From Massilia sp. UMI-21 (GTDB lineage Bacteria > Pseudomonadota > Gammaproteobacteria > Burkholderiales > Burkholderiaceae_D), in assembly GCA_015277795.1 (NCBI GenBank), contig CP063848.1:5022001-5086000 (forward strand): a DNA stretch of 64,000 nt, given 5' to 3'. Below, piece after piece: positions 8,926 to 19,131 of this stretch. The notes beneath the pieces are model-generated. The model did no database searches. It saw nothing but the letters and a program-made list of their open reading frames with translations, and was not told the origin of the DNA. Position 1 is the first letter of the stretch; each line of letters starts with the position of its first letter. A program made the position numbers and the translations under genes.

Positions 8926-9220
8926 GCCCCTGCCTCCTTCCAGCGATCCGCACCTGCAGCTGGCCGCAGCCGGCGCCGCGCACTGGGGGGCGACGCGCCG
9001 GCTGACCCTGGTCCTGATGACGCTGTGGCTGTGCACCGGCTTCGGCACCGTGTTCTTCGCGCGCGAGCTGTCGCGCTTCACCCTGTTCGGCTGGCCGCTG
9101 TCCTTCTACATGGCGGCCCAGGGCGCCTCGCTGGTCTCGCTGGGGGTGATCGCCTTCTACGCCTGGCGCATGCGCCGGCTCGACCGCCTGCATGCGGCCG
9201 CCGTCCCGGAGCACCCATGA
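8903..9220 (+). CDS. DUF4212 small subunit of a sodium/solute symporter
   Basis: Small inner-membrane protein of 105 residues with two hydrophobic helices (LVLMTLWLCTGFGTVFFA and the stretch around LSFYMAAQGASLVSLG), followed by a short basic tail WRMRRLD. It fits the DUF4212/TIGR03647 family, which is encoded directly before a large symporter subunit of the VC_2705 type, as here. It overlaps the kinase gene by 23 bases and the symporter by an ATGA. A start four codons later (MPTEP) is also possible. Confidence 0.85.
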   Translation: MNPSMPTEPLPPSSDPHLQLAAAGAAHWGATRRLTLVLMTLWLCTGFGTVFFARELSRFTLFGWPLSFYMAAQGASLVSLGVIAFYAWRMRRLDRLHAAAVPEHP

Positions 9221-11289
9221 GCGCGAACAAGCCGCCCTACTTTCGCAAGCTGTCGCGCTACTACCTCTGGTACACCGCCTGCTTCGCGCTGTTCCTGGTG
9301 GCGCTGGCCCTGCTCGAGCAGGAGGGCATGCCGCGCCTGTGGATCGGCTACAGCTTCATGTTTGCGACCATCGTCCTGTACGCCACCATCGGCGTGGTGG
9401 CGCGCACCTCCAACGTCACCGAATACTACGTGGCCGGGCGGCGCGTGCCGGCCCTGTTCAACGGCATGGCCACCGCCGCCGACTGGATCTCGGCGGCCAG
9501 CTTCATCAGCCTGGCCGGCGGCCTGTACCTGTACGGCTTCGACGGCCTGGCCTACATCATGGGCTGGACCGGCGGCTTCGTGCTGGTGGCCCTGCTCATC
9601 GCGCCCTACCTGCGCAAGTTCGGGCAGTACACCATCCCCGATTTCCTGGCGGTGCGCTACGGCGGCGGCGCGGGCGGGCGCGGCGGCCCGGTGCGGGCGC
9701 TGGCGGTGGGCGCCACCATCCTGGTGTCGTTCACCTACGTGGTGGCGCAGATCTACGCGGTCGGCCTGATCGCCTCGCGCTTCACCGGGGTCGATTTCTC
9801 GGTCGGCATCTTCCTGGGCCTGGCCTCGATCCTGGTGTGCTCCTTCCTGGGCGGGATGCGCGGCATCACCTGGACCCAGGTGGCGCAGTACATCATCCTG
9901 CTGGTGGCCTTCCTGATTCCGAGCATCTGGCTGGCGGCCAAGCATGCCGACAACCCGGTGCCGCAGCTGGCCTATGGCTCACTGCTACCCAAGCTTGCCG
10001 TGCGCGAGCGCCAGCTGGAACAGGACCCGCGCGAGGAACAGGTGCGCGCCGAGTTCCGCCGCCGCGCCGCTGCGTATTCGGCCCGCCTCGCGGGGCTGCC
10101 GGGCTCGTGGGAAACCGGCAAGCTGGAGGCGCAGCACCAGCTGGTGGCGGTGCGCACCAGTAATGCCTCGCTGGGCGAGGTGCGCCAGGCCGAACGTGCC
10201 TTCAACACCTACCCCGGCTCGCCCGACGAGGCGCGCACGCTGTGGCTTCAACAACGCGACGCCAACCTGGCGCGGGCGCGCCCGCCGGTGCCGCACGCCG
10301 TGCCCTTCCCCGGCGCGACGCAAGAAGAATCGGACAAGCGCCGCAACAACTTCCTGGCGGTGGTGTTCTGCCTGATGTTCGGCACCGCCGCCCTGCCCCA
10401 TATCCTGATGCGCGCCTACACCACGCCCTCGGTGGACGAGACCCGGGTCTCGGTGTTCTGGACCCTGTTCTTCATCCTGCTGATCTACCTGACCATCCCG
10501 GCGCTGGCGGTGCTGGCCAAGTACGACATCTACACCGCGCTGGTGGGCAGCGACTTCTCGGCGCTGCCCACCTGGGTCTCGTACTGGGCCAATGTCGACA
10601 AGGTCAAGCCCCTGCTCAGCATCGCCGACATCAACCGCGACGGCGTGGTGCAGCTGGCCGAGATCGCGATCGATGCCGACGTGCTGGTGCTGGCCACGCC
10701 CGAGATCGGCGGCCTGCCCTACGTGATCTCGGGCCTGGTGGCGGCCGGCGGCCTGGCGGCGGCGCTGTCCACCGCGGACGGCCTGCTGCTGGCGATCTCC
10801 AACGCCCTCTCGCACGACGTCTACTACAAGATGGTCGACCCGGGCGCCTCGACCCAGAAGCGGGTCACGATCTCCAAGCTGCTGCTGCTGGCGGTGGCCT
10901 TCATCGCTGCCTACGCCGCCTCGCAGAAGCCGGCCGACATCCTCTCCTTGGTGGGCGCGGCCTTCTCACTGGCTGGTTCCACTCTTTTTCCGGTGCTGGT
11001 GCTGGGCGTGTTCTGGAAGCGCGCCAACCACATGGGCGCGATCGCCGGCATGGTCACCGGCTTCATGGTCTGCCTGTGGTACATGCTGCGCGCCAGCCCG
11101 ACCCTGGGCGGCAGCCTGGACGCGTCCTGGCTCGGCATCCAGCCGCTGGCGGCCGGGGTGTTCGGGGTGCCGGCCGGACTGCTGGCCACGGTGGTCGGCA
11201 GCCTGCTGAGCGCGCCGCCGAGCCGCACCAGCCTGGGGATGGTCGACTATATCCGGGCGCCGCAAGAAGAACAATCAGGCAAACCCTGA
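9217..11289 (+). CDS. Sodium:solute symporter, VC_2705-type large subunit
   Basis: Inner-membrane transporter of the SSS superfamily, 690 residues. SSS landmarks include YYVAGRRVPALFNGMATAA and GLAAALSTADGLLLAISNA. It is longer than simple SSS members because a hydrophilic insert (roughly residues 260-370, charged and predicted helical) interrupts the helices before LPHILMRAYTTPSVDETR. A further soluble loop holds DINRDGVVQLAE (residues 471-482), which has the spacing of an EF-hand calcium loop. Relatives transport small carboxylates such as acetate, pyruvate or lactate; the substrate here is not known. It is the last gene of the operon with its own two-component system. Confidence 0.88.
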   Translation: MSANKPPYFRKLSRYYLWYTACFALFLVALALLEQEGMPRLWIGYSFMFATIVLYATIGVVARTSNVTEYYVAGRRVPALFNGMATAADWISAASFISLAGGLYLYGFDGLAYIMGWTGGFVLVALLIAPYLRKFGQYTIPDFLAVRYGGGAGGRGGPVRALAVGATILVSFTYVVAQIYAVGLIASRFTGVDFSVGIFLGLASILVCSFLGGMRGITWTQVAQYIILLVAFLIPSIWLAAKHADNPVPQLAYGSLLPKLAVRERQLEQDPREEQVRAEFRRRAAAYSARLAGLPGSWETGKLEAQHQLVAVRTSNASLGEVRQAERAFNTYPGSPDEARTLWLQQRDANLARARPPVPHAVPFPGATQEESDKRRNNFLAVVFCLMFGTAALPHILMRAYTTPSVDETRVSVFWTLFFILLIYLTIPALAVLAKYDIYTALVGSDFSALPTWVSYWANVDKVKPLLSIADINRDGVVQLAEIAIDADVLVLATPEIGGLPYVISGLVAAGGLAAALSTADGLLLAISNALSHDVYYKMVDPGASTQKRVTISKLLLLAVAFIAAYAASQKPADILSLVGAAFSLAGSTLFPVLVLGVFWKRANHMGAIAGMVTGFMVCLWYMLRASPTLGGSLDASWLGIQPLAAGVFGVPAGLLATVVGSLLSAPPSRTSLGMVDYIRAPQEEQSGKP

Positions 11290-11421
11290 GGCGGGGTGAC
11301 CACAATTCTCATGCAGGCTGCATGACATCTGCATGGCAAGCTGCCTTTCCCGCCGCAGGACTGTTATTGTTGAGCGCGCGGGACCACAACCGCAGACATA
11401 TCGACAACCGAACAGAGATTC

Positions 11422-13461
11422 ATGCATACCTCGCTATCACGCTCGCTGCGCGGCGCAGCATTCGCCTGCGCCGTCGCACTCGCCTGCGCCCAACCAGTCC
11501 ATGCCGATACGCAGGCGCAGGCAAAGGCCGCGCCGCCGCCCATCTCCAGCTTCTTCGCCAACTCCCCGTTTGGCGGCGCCGTGCTGTCGCCGGACGCGCA
11601 CTTCCTGGCGGTGCGCCTGGGCGCCCCGGGCAAGCGCGATTCCCTGGCAGTGATCGACCTCTCGAACAACAGCGCCAAGGTCATCGCCTCGTACAACGAT
11701 GCCGACGTCGGCACGATCCGCTGGATCAACAACGAACGCCTGGTCTTCACCACCGAGGAAAAGAATGTCGGCCTGGGCAACAAGCGCTACGCGCCCGGCC
11801 TGTATGCCATCAACCGCGACGGCCGCAAGTTCGTCGAACTGGCCGACCGCAGCGGCATGGGCAGTACCCACGGCACCCGTACCACCCGCAGGGTCCTGCC
11901 CTGGCATACCTACCTGCTGCCCCAGGCCGGCTCCCGCGACTCCGACTACGTGTATGTGACGAGCCCGAATTTCGATACCGCCGGCGAAGTGCGCAGTGTC
12001 GACCTGTTGCGCCTGAACACCCTGACCGGCACTACCCAGACCGTGCCGCGCCCGGGCGAGGTACGCGGCTGGATGCTCGACCACCAGGGCGAGCCGCGCC
12101 TGGCATCGTCGTTTGAGAAGGACACGATCACGCTGCATTACCGCGAGCCGGCGACCGGCAGTTGGCGCGTGCTGGCCAGCTATCCCGCCTACGGCGACGG
12201 CAGCAAGGCGCTGCAGCCGCTCGGTTTCAACGCGGAGGGCAAACTGTACGTGCTGGCGCGCAGCGGCGGACGCGATACGACCTCGGTCCACATCTTCGAC
12301 ATCGCCACCGGCAAGATCGACCCGCAGCCACTGGTGACGACTGCCGGCTTCGACTTCGATGGCGGCCTGGTCGCGAACCGCGACAAGGTGCTGGGCATCC
12401 GTTTCACCACCGATGCGACGTCGAACGAATGGTTCGACCCGGGCATGAAGGCGATCCAGGCCGAGCTGGACAAGCTGCTGCCGGCCACCATCAATATGGT
12501 CACCGTGCCGGCGCAAAGCGATTCGCCCTGGGTGCTGGTGCACTCTTATTCGGACGTCGTCCCCCGCATCTACTCGCTGTACAACATCAAGACCAGGCAG
12601 CTGAACAAGATCGCCGACGCCAAACCCGGCATCAAGCCGTCCGAGATGGGGCGCCAGCAGTTCGTGCGCTACAAGGCGCGCGACGGCCTCGAGATTCCGG
12701 CCCTGCTCACCTTGCCGGCCGGCGGCGCCAGGAACAAGCTTCCGATGGTGGTGCTGGTGCACGGCGGCCCTTACGTACGCGGCGCTTCCTGGGGCTGGCA
12801 CCCGGAGTCGCAATTTCTGGCGTCGCGCGGCTATGCGGTGCTGGAACCGGAATTCCGCGGCAGCCAGGGTTTCGGCATCAAGCATTTCAAGGCCGGCTTC
12901 AAGCAGTGGGGCCTGGCGATGCAGGACGACATTGCCGACGGCGTGCGCTGGGCGGTGGACAAGGGCATCGCCGACGGGGCGCGCGTGTGCATCGCGGGCG
13001 CCAGCTACGGCGGCTATGCCACCCTGATGGGGCTGGTGAAAGATCCCGATCTGTACAAGTGCGGCATCAACTGGGTGGGCGTCACCGACATCAACCTGAT
13101 GTACAACGGCGGCTGGAGCTTCACCAACGACACCCCGGACGAGTACAAGGCCTACGGCATGCCGGAAATGGTCGGCGACCCGGTCAAGGACGCGGCCCAG
13201 CTCAAGGCGACTTCGCCGATCGAACAGGCCGCCCGCATCACGCAGCCCGTGCTGCTGGCCTACGGCGGTGTCGACCGTCGCGTGCCGATCAACCACGGCA
13301 CGCTGTTCCGTAATGCGCTCATGAAAACCAACCAGGACGTCGAGTGGGTCGAATACCCCGAAGAAGGCCACGGCTTCTCGCTGGAGAAGAACAACATCGA
13401 CTTCTGGAGTCGGGTCGAGCGCTTCCTGGACCGGAACATCGGCGCGGGCGCGGCGAAATAA
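11422..13461 (+). CDS. Secreted S9 family prolyl oligopeptidase-like peptidase
   Basis: Exported serine peptidase of 679 residues. A cleavable Sec signal (to about residue 28, ending PVHA) is followed by a beta-propeller-like region and a C-terminal alpha/beta-hydrolase domain. The catalytic triad is visible: Ser528 in GASYGGYAT, Asp618 in GGVDRRVP, and His650 in EEGHGF. Such enzymes (dipeptidyl peptidase or acylaminoacyl peptidase-like) trim peptides in the periplasm. It stands alone, convergent with purM, with a shared terminator. Confidence 0.92.
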   Translation: MHTSLSRSLRGAAFACAVALACAQPVHADTQAQAKAAPPPISSFFANSPFGGAVLSPDAHFLAVRLGAPGKRDSLAVIDLSNNSAKVIASYNDADVGTIRWINNERLVFTTEEKNVGLGNKRYAPGLYAINRDGRKFVELADRSGMGSTHGTRTTRRVLPWHTYLLPQAGSRDSDYVYVTSPNFDTAGEVRSVDLLRLNTLTGTTQTVPRPGEVRGWMLDHQGEPRLASSFEKDTITLHYREPATGSWRVLASYPAYGDGSKALQPLGFNAEGKLYVLARSGGRDTTSVHIFDIATGKIDPQPLVTTAGFDFDGGLVANRDKVLGIRFTTDATSNEWFDPGMKAIQAELDKLLPATINMVTVPAQSDSPWVLVHSYSDVVPRIYSLYNIKTRQLNKIADAKPGIKPSEMGRQQFVRYKARDGLEIPALLTLPAGGARNKLPMVVLVHGGPYVRGASWGWHPESQFLASRGYAVLEPEFRGSQGFGIKHFKAGFKQWGLAMQDDIADGVRWAVDKGIADGARVCIAGASYGGYATLMGLVKDPDLYKCGINWVGVTDINLMYNGGWSFTNDTPDEYKAYGMPEMVGDPVKDAAQLKATSPIEQAARITQPVLLAYGGVDRRVPINHGTLFRNALMKTNQDVEWVEYPEEGHGFSLEKNNIDFWSRVERFLDRNIGAGAAK

Positions 13462-13486
13462 GCGCGACGACAGCGCCGCACACAGA

Positions 13487-13511
13487 AACGGGCGCCGCGG
13501 CGCCCGTTTTC
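13487..13511. terminator. Bidirectional terminator between the S9 peptidase and purM
   Basis: Stem AAACGGGCGCC/GGCGCCCGTTT with a minimal loop, flanked by T on the plus side and A on the other. It serves two convergent genes. Confidence 0.75.
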
Positions 13512-13531
13512 ACGTCAGCAGCAAACCGCTG

Positions 13532-14575
<1,044 letters not shown>

Positions 14576-14707
14576 GGTATTTGGCAGCGGAGGCGGTAAA
14601 ATAGAAGGCGGCAGACCGTCAGACCTGGTCAATCCGCTATTTTAGCAAAACCGCCCCCGCCATTCCGATTGTTGGCGAAACCGCAAAGACAAATAACAAG
14701 AACACGC

Positions 14708-15790
14708 ATGCCACTATTCCTCACGCCAGAGCAAAAACAGTCCGCATTCTGGTTCGCGCTCTGGCTGGCGGTGGCACTTCTCCTGGTCACCCTGGGGCCG
14801 ATCCTGTCGCCCTTCATCGCCGCGGCCATCCTCGCCTACATGCTGGGCGGGGCGGTGGACCGCCTGGCGCGGGCCCGCCCCGGCCGGCGCGGGATGGCGC
14901 GCGTGCTAGCCGTGTCGCTCGTGCTGGCGGCCTTCTTCGTGGTGCTCATCGCCCTGGTGCTGACCGTGGTGCCGGTGCTGCGCGCCGAGATCCCCCTGCT
15001 GCAGGCCAAGATTCCCGCCTTCTTCACCTGGCTCGACACCTTCGTCGCACCCTGGCTGGCCGGCTACGGCATCAACGTCAAGCTCGACAGCGCCGGCCTG
15101 CGCCAGCTGGTCGAACAGCAGATCGCGGCCGGCGGCGACGACCTCTGGACCTCGGTGCTGGCCAAGGTGCGGGTGGGCGGCAGCGCGGTGCTGGGCTGGG
15201 TCGCCACCCTGACCCTGGTGCCGGTGGTGCTGTTCTACCTGCTGCTCGACTGGCACCGCCTGCTGGCCCGCATCGCCGGCGCGATCCCGCGCCGCTGGGT
15301 CGGCCAGGTGGGCGGCATGGCGCGCGAGACCGACGAGCTGCTGGCCCAGTACCTGCGCGGCCAGCTGCTGGTGATGATCGTGCTGTCCGTGTACTACTCG
15401 GCGGCCCTGGCCATCCTGGGACTGGACGTGGCGCTGCCGGTCGGCGTGCTCACCGGCCTGCTGGGCTTCGTGCCCTACCTCGGTTTCGGCCTGGGACTGC
15501 TGCTGGCCCTGGTGGCGGCGCTGCTGCAATTCGCCGGCTGGGCGGGCCTGGCCTGGGTGGTGGCGATCTATACCGTGGGCCAGCTGATCGAAAGCTTCAT
15601 CCTGACGCCGCGCCTGGTGGGCGAGCGCATCGGCCTGCACCCGCTGGCCGTGATCTTCGCCCTGATGGCCTTCGGCGAGCTGTTCGGCTTCGCCGGCGTG
15701 CTGCTGGCCCTGCCTGCTTCGGCGGTGCTGATGGTCGGTTTCCGCCACGTGCGCGCCCACTATCTGCGCAGCAGCTTTTATAATGCCTGA
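14708..15790 (+). CDS. AI-2E family transporter (PerM/YdgG-type permease)
   Basis: Polytopic inner-membrane protein of about 360 residues with at least seven hydrophobic helices. The typical C-terminal signature is present: GVLTGLLGFVPYLGFGLGL and ESFILTPRLVGERIGLHP. Members have been linked to AI-2 export or Na+/H+ antiport; the role of this one is not known. It is commonly found between purM and hda in beta-proteobacteria, as here. Confidence 0.88.
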   Translation: MPLFLTPEQKQSAFWFALWLAVALLLVTLGPILSPFIAAAILAYMLGGAVDRLARARPGRRGMARVLAVSLVLAAFFVVLIALVLTVVPVLRAEIPLLQAKIPAFFTWLDTFVAPWLAGYGINVKLDSAGLRQLVEQQIAAGGDDLWTSVLAKVRVGGSAVLGWVATLTLVPVVLFYLLLDWHRLLARIAGAIPRRWVGQVGGMARETDELLAQYLRGQLLVMIVLSVYYSAALAILGLDVALPVGVLTGLLGFVPYLGFGLGLLLALVAALLQFAGWAGLAWVVAIYTVGQLIESFILTPRLVGERIGLHPLAVIFALMAFGELFGFAGVLLALPASAVLMVGFRHVRAHYLRSSFYNA

Positions 15791-15823
15791 CGCATATGAT
15801 TTTTTTAACGTGACTCCAACGCG

Positions 15824-16507
15824 ATGAAACAGCTGGTGCTCGATTTAGGCGCCGATCCGGCGCACAGCCTCGACACCTTCCAGGTGGGCGAGAATGCCGA
15901 ACTGGCGCACCTGATGCACCAGTTCGCGCAGCGTGCTTCGCGCGAGCATTTCGCCTACCTGTGGGGCGACACCGGCGCCGGCAAGACCCACCTGCTGCAG
16001 GCGCTGGCGGCCAGCCCGGCCTCGCGCTACATCCCGTTCGACGCGCCGGAGGACCAGTTCGTCCATGCCGAGGACGTGACCCTGTATCTGCTGGACGACT
16101 GCGACCGCCTCTCGCCGCAGCGCCAGATCGACGCCTTCGCCCTGTTCAACCAGATCCGCGAGCACGGCGCCTACATGGTCAGCACCGGCCCGGTGCCGCC
16201 CGGGGTGCTGGGGGTGCGCGAAGACCTGCGCACGCGCATGGGCTGGGGCCTGGTGTACCAGATCAAGGGCCTGTCGGACGACGAAAAGATCGCCGCCCTC
16301 ACCCAGGCCGCCGAAGCGCGCGGTTTGACGCTGTCGGCCAGCGTGTTACCCTATTTGTTGTCTCACTTCAAGCGCGACATGCGGTCGCTGGCGACGATGC
16401 TGGACGCGCTCGACCAGTATTCGCTCGAGACCCAGCGCCCTGTCACCCTGCCGCTGCTGCGTGATTTGTTGCTGCAAGAAAACCAGCAGTCGGAACCCAA
16501 AGAATGA
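15824..16507 (+). CDS. hda: DnaA regulatory inactivator Hda
   Basis: AAA+ protein of 227 residues related to DnaA domain III. With the sliding clamp it promotes hydrolysis of DnaA-ATP after replication starts. The N-terminal clamp-binding motif is MKQLVLDLG (QLVLDL). The P-loop is GDTGAGKTH (about residues 48-56), and the Walker B-like stretch is LYLLDDCDRL. It lacks the DnaA DNA-binding domain. Its stop overlaps the next gene's ATG (ATGA). Confidence 0.94.
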   Translation: MKQLVLDLGADPAHSLDTFQVGENAELAHLMHQFAQRASREHFAYLWGDTGAGKTHLLQALAASPASRYIPFDAPEDQFVHAEDVTLYLLDDCDRLSPQRQIDAFALFNQIREHGAYMVSTGPVPPGVLGVREDLRTRMGWGLVYQIKGLSDDEKIAALTQAAEARGLTLSASVLPYLLSHFKRDMRSLATMLDALDQYSLETQRPVTLPLLRDLLLQENQQSEPKE

Positions 16508-17178
16508 AAAACCTTGCGCTGTTTGACCTCGACCACACCCTGCTGCCGATCGATTCGGACTACGAATGGGGCGAGTTCCTGGTCCGCATCAAGGCGGTGG
16601 ACGAAATCGCCTTCCGCCGCCGTAACGACGAGTTCTTCGCCCAGTACCAGGCGGGGGTGCTCGACCCCGTGGAATACCTCGAATTCGCCCTCGGCACCCT
16701 GGCGCGCTTCCCGCGCGCCGAACTGGACGCCCTGCACGCCCGCTACATGCGGGAAGTGATCGAGCCGGCGATCAGGCCGCAGGCATTGCAACTGGTGCGC
16801 GAGCACCAGGAAGCCGGCGACCTGGTGGCGATCATCACCGCCACCAACCACTACATCACGGCGCCGATCGCGGCACGCTTCGGCGTGGCGCACCACATCG
16901 GCGCGATGCCGGAAGTCGACGCCAGCGGCAAGCTGACCGGCAAGCTGTCCGGCACCCCGACCTCGGGCCCGGGCAAGATCACCCACATGCACGCATGGCT
17001 GGCGCGCCTCGGGCACAGCTTCGATGCGTTCGAGCGCTGCCACTTCTACAGCGACTCGCACAACGACCTGCCGCTGCTGTCGATCGTCAGCCATCCGGTC
17101 GCCACCAACCCGAGCGCCAAGCTCGCCGCCCACGCGCAATCGCAGGGTTGGCCAACCATTCATCTCTTCAATGATTAA
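16504..17178 (+). CDS. HAD-IB family phosphatase (SerB-like)
   Basis: Cytoplasmic HAD hydrolase of 224 residues. Motif I is FDLDHTLLP (residues 7-15, nucleophile Asp7 or Asp8 depending on count). Motif II/III features include ITATNHYIT and the Lys in GPGKITHM. Motif IV is YSDSHNDLPLL. It fits the HAD-IB subfamily containing phosphoserine phosphatase and broader phosphatases; substrate unknown. It is translationally coupled to hda upstream and overlaps pcnB by 8 bases downstream. Confidence 0.9.
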   Translation: MKNLALFDLDHTLLPIDSDYEWGEFLVRIKAVDEIAFRRRNDEFFAQYQAGVLDPVEYLEFALGTLARFPRAELDALHARYMREVIEPAIRPQALQLVREHQEAGDLVAIITATNHYITAPIAARFGVAHHIGAMPEVDASGKLTGKLSGTPTSGPGKITHMHAWLARLGHSFDAFERCHFYSDSHNDLPLLSIVSHPVATNPSAKLAAHAQSQGWPTIHLFND

Positions 17179-18589
17179 GAAATTCATCCGCAAGATCCTC
17201 GGCGTAAAAGACGACGGCCGCGACCCGACCCAGGCGCTCATCCTGGGGCCGGAAGAACACAAGATCGACCCGCGCAACGTGTCGCGTAACGCGATCACGG
17301 TCACCCAGACCCTGCAGGAAGCCGGCTTCCAGGCCTTCGTGGTGGGCGGCGCCGTGCGCGACCTGCTGCTGGGCGTGAAGCCCAAGGACTTCGACATCGC
17401 CACCGATGCCACGCCCGAGCAGGTCAAGCGCCTGTTCCGGCGCGCCTTCATCATCGGGCGCCGCTTCCAGATCGTGCACGTGATGTTCGGCCAGGACCTG
17501 CTGGAGGTGACCACCTTCCGCGGCAACGGCAGCGACAACGCGCCGAAGGACGAGCACGGACGGGTCCTGCGCGACAACAACTTCGGTCCGCAGCACGAAG
17601 ACGCGGCGCGCCGCGACTTCACCATCAACGCCATGTATTACGACCCGGCCACCCAGACGGTGCACGACTACCACGGCGGCATGGACGACATCCGCGCCAA
17701 GCTGCTGCGCATCATCGGCATGCCGGAGGCGCGCTATCGCGAAGATCCGGTACGCATGCTGCGCGTGGTGCGCTTCGCCGCGAAACTCGGCTTCACCATC
17801 GAGCCGACCACGCGCGCGCCGATTCCGGTCATGGCCCCCCTGATCGACAACGTGCCGGCGGCGCGCGTGTTCGACGAAATGCTCAAGCTGCTGCTGTCGG
17901 GCCATGCGCTGGCCTGCCTGAAAGAGCTGCGCTCGGCCGGCCTGCACCACGGCCTGCTGCCGCTGCTGGACGTGGTGCTGGAACAGCCGATCGGCATGAA
18001 GTTCGTCACCCTGGCGCTGGAATCGACCGACGGCCGGGTAAAAGCCGGCAAGGGCGTCTCGCCCGGCTTCCTGTTCGCCTCGCTGCTGTGGCACCAGGTG
18101 CTGGAAAAATGGAATGCCTACCGCGCCGCCGGCGAAGCGCCGATCCCGGCGCTGCACCTGGCGGCCGACGACGTGCTCGACACCCAGACCGAGAACCTGG
18201 CCCTGCAGCGCCGCATCGCCACCGACATGCGCGACATCTGGGCCATGCAGCCGCGCTTCGAGCGCCGCACCGGCAAGGCGCCGTTCAAGCTGCTCGAACA
18301 CCCGCGCTTCCGCGCCGGCTACGACTTCCTGCTGCTGCGCTGCGAATCGGGCGAACTGCCGGGCGAGGTCGGCGAATGGTGGACCGCGTTCTACGCGGCC
18401 GAAGGCGGCGAGCGCGAAGCCCTGTTGGCGTCCGCCAACCAGCGCGACCGCGGCGCGGCGCGCGAAGGCGCGCCGGGTCGCAGCGGCGAACCGCAGAAGC
18501 GCAAGCGTGCGCCGCGCCGCGGCCCCCGTCGTGGCAACAGCGGCGGCGACGGCGCAGCATCGCAGCCCCAGGGCGGCGGCGAGGAATGA
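17171..18589 (+). CDS. pcnB: Poly(A) polymerase I
   Basis: Adds 3' poly(A) tails that promote RNA decay. The 472-residue protein contains the nucleotidyltransferase core VVGGAVRDLLLGVKPKDFDIATDA (GG...D-x-D catalytic motif), the RNA-binding head domain with RYREDPVRMLRVVRFAAKLGF, and a long basic, Arg/Lys/Pro-rich C-terminus (KRKRAPRRGPRRG) that can bind RNA. The ATG is placed at MIKKFIRKI because it overlaps the upstream stop and begins the family sequence. folK starts within its stop codon. Confidence 0.95.
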   Translation: MIKKFIRKILGVKDDGRDPTQALILGPEEHKIDPRNVSRNAITVTQTLQEAGFQAFVVGGAVRDLLLGVKPKDFDIATDATPEQVKRLFRRAFIIGRRFQIVHVMFGQDLLEVTTFRGNGSDNAPKDEHGRVLRDNNFGPQHEDAARRDFTINAMYYDPATQTVHDYHGGMDDIRAKLLRIIGMPEARYREDPVRMLRVVRFAAKLGFTIEPTTRAPIPVMAPLIDNVPAARVFDEMLKLLLSGHALACLKELRSAGLHHGLLPLLDVVLEQPIGMKFVTLALESTDGRVKAGKGVSPGFLFASLLWHQVLEKWNAYRAAGEAPIPALHLAADDVLDTQTENLALQRRIATDMRDIWAMQPRFERRTGKAPFKLLEHPRFRAGYDFLLLRCESGELPGEVGEWWTAFYAAEGGEREALLASANQRDRGAAREGAPGRSGEPQKRKRAPRRGPRRGNSGGDGAASQPQGGGEE

Positions 18590-19059
18590 TCGCCTACGTC
18601 GGCATCGGCGCCAACCTGGGCGACGCCCAGGCCAACGTGCTCGATGCGCTGCGCCGGCTCGCCCGGCTGGACGGCACCACGGTCATCGAAACCTCGGGCC
18701 TGTACCGCACCGCGCCGGTCGACGCCAAGGGCCCAGACTACATCAACGCGGTCGCCTGCATCGACACCGCTTGCGATCCGCACGGGCTGCTGGCGGCGCT
18801 GCAGGACATCGAACAGGCGCATGGCCGCGAGCGCCCCTACCGCAACGCCCCACGCACGCTCGACCTCGACCTGCTGCTGTACGGCGACCAGCGCATCGCC
18901 ACCGAGTCGCTCACCGTGCCGCACCCGCGCATGCACGAGCGCGGCTTCGTGCTGGCGCCGCTGGCCGAGATCGCACCCGACATCGTCATCCCCGGCCTGG
19001 GCCCGGTGCGCGACTACCTGCCGCTGGTCGCCAGCCAGGCGGTCGAGAAGATCGGTTGA
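18586..19059 (+). CDS. folK: Hydroxymethyl-dihydropterin pyrophosphokinase
   Basis: Folate pathway enzyme (157 residues) that transfers pyrophosphate from ATP to 6-hydroxymethyl-7,8-dihydropterin. The HPPK signature RNAPRTLDLDLLLYG carries the two magnesium-binding Asp residues. The N-terminus MIAYVGIGANLGD is typical. The ATG overlaps the pcnB stop (ATGA), consistent with one transcription unit. Confidence 0.96.
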   Translation: MIAYVGIGANLGDAQANVLDALRRLARLDGTTVIETSGLYRTAPVDAKGPDYINAVACIDTACDPHGLLAALQDIEQAHGRERPYRNAPRTLDLDLLLYGDQRIATESLTVPHPRMHERGFVLAPLAEIAPDIVIPGLGPVRDYLPLVASQAVEKIG

Positions 19060-19131
19060 AGAAGGTCCTGCGCGTTTGCGCGCGGGGCATTACACTACGC
19101 GTTTCCGTACGACCGTCTTAAAAGGATTTCC

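Noticed and set aside
7006..9081. 691-codon ORF on the minus strand
   Set aside because: Antisense to the response regulator/kinase pair, with no recognisable domain.
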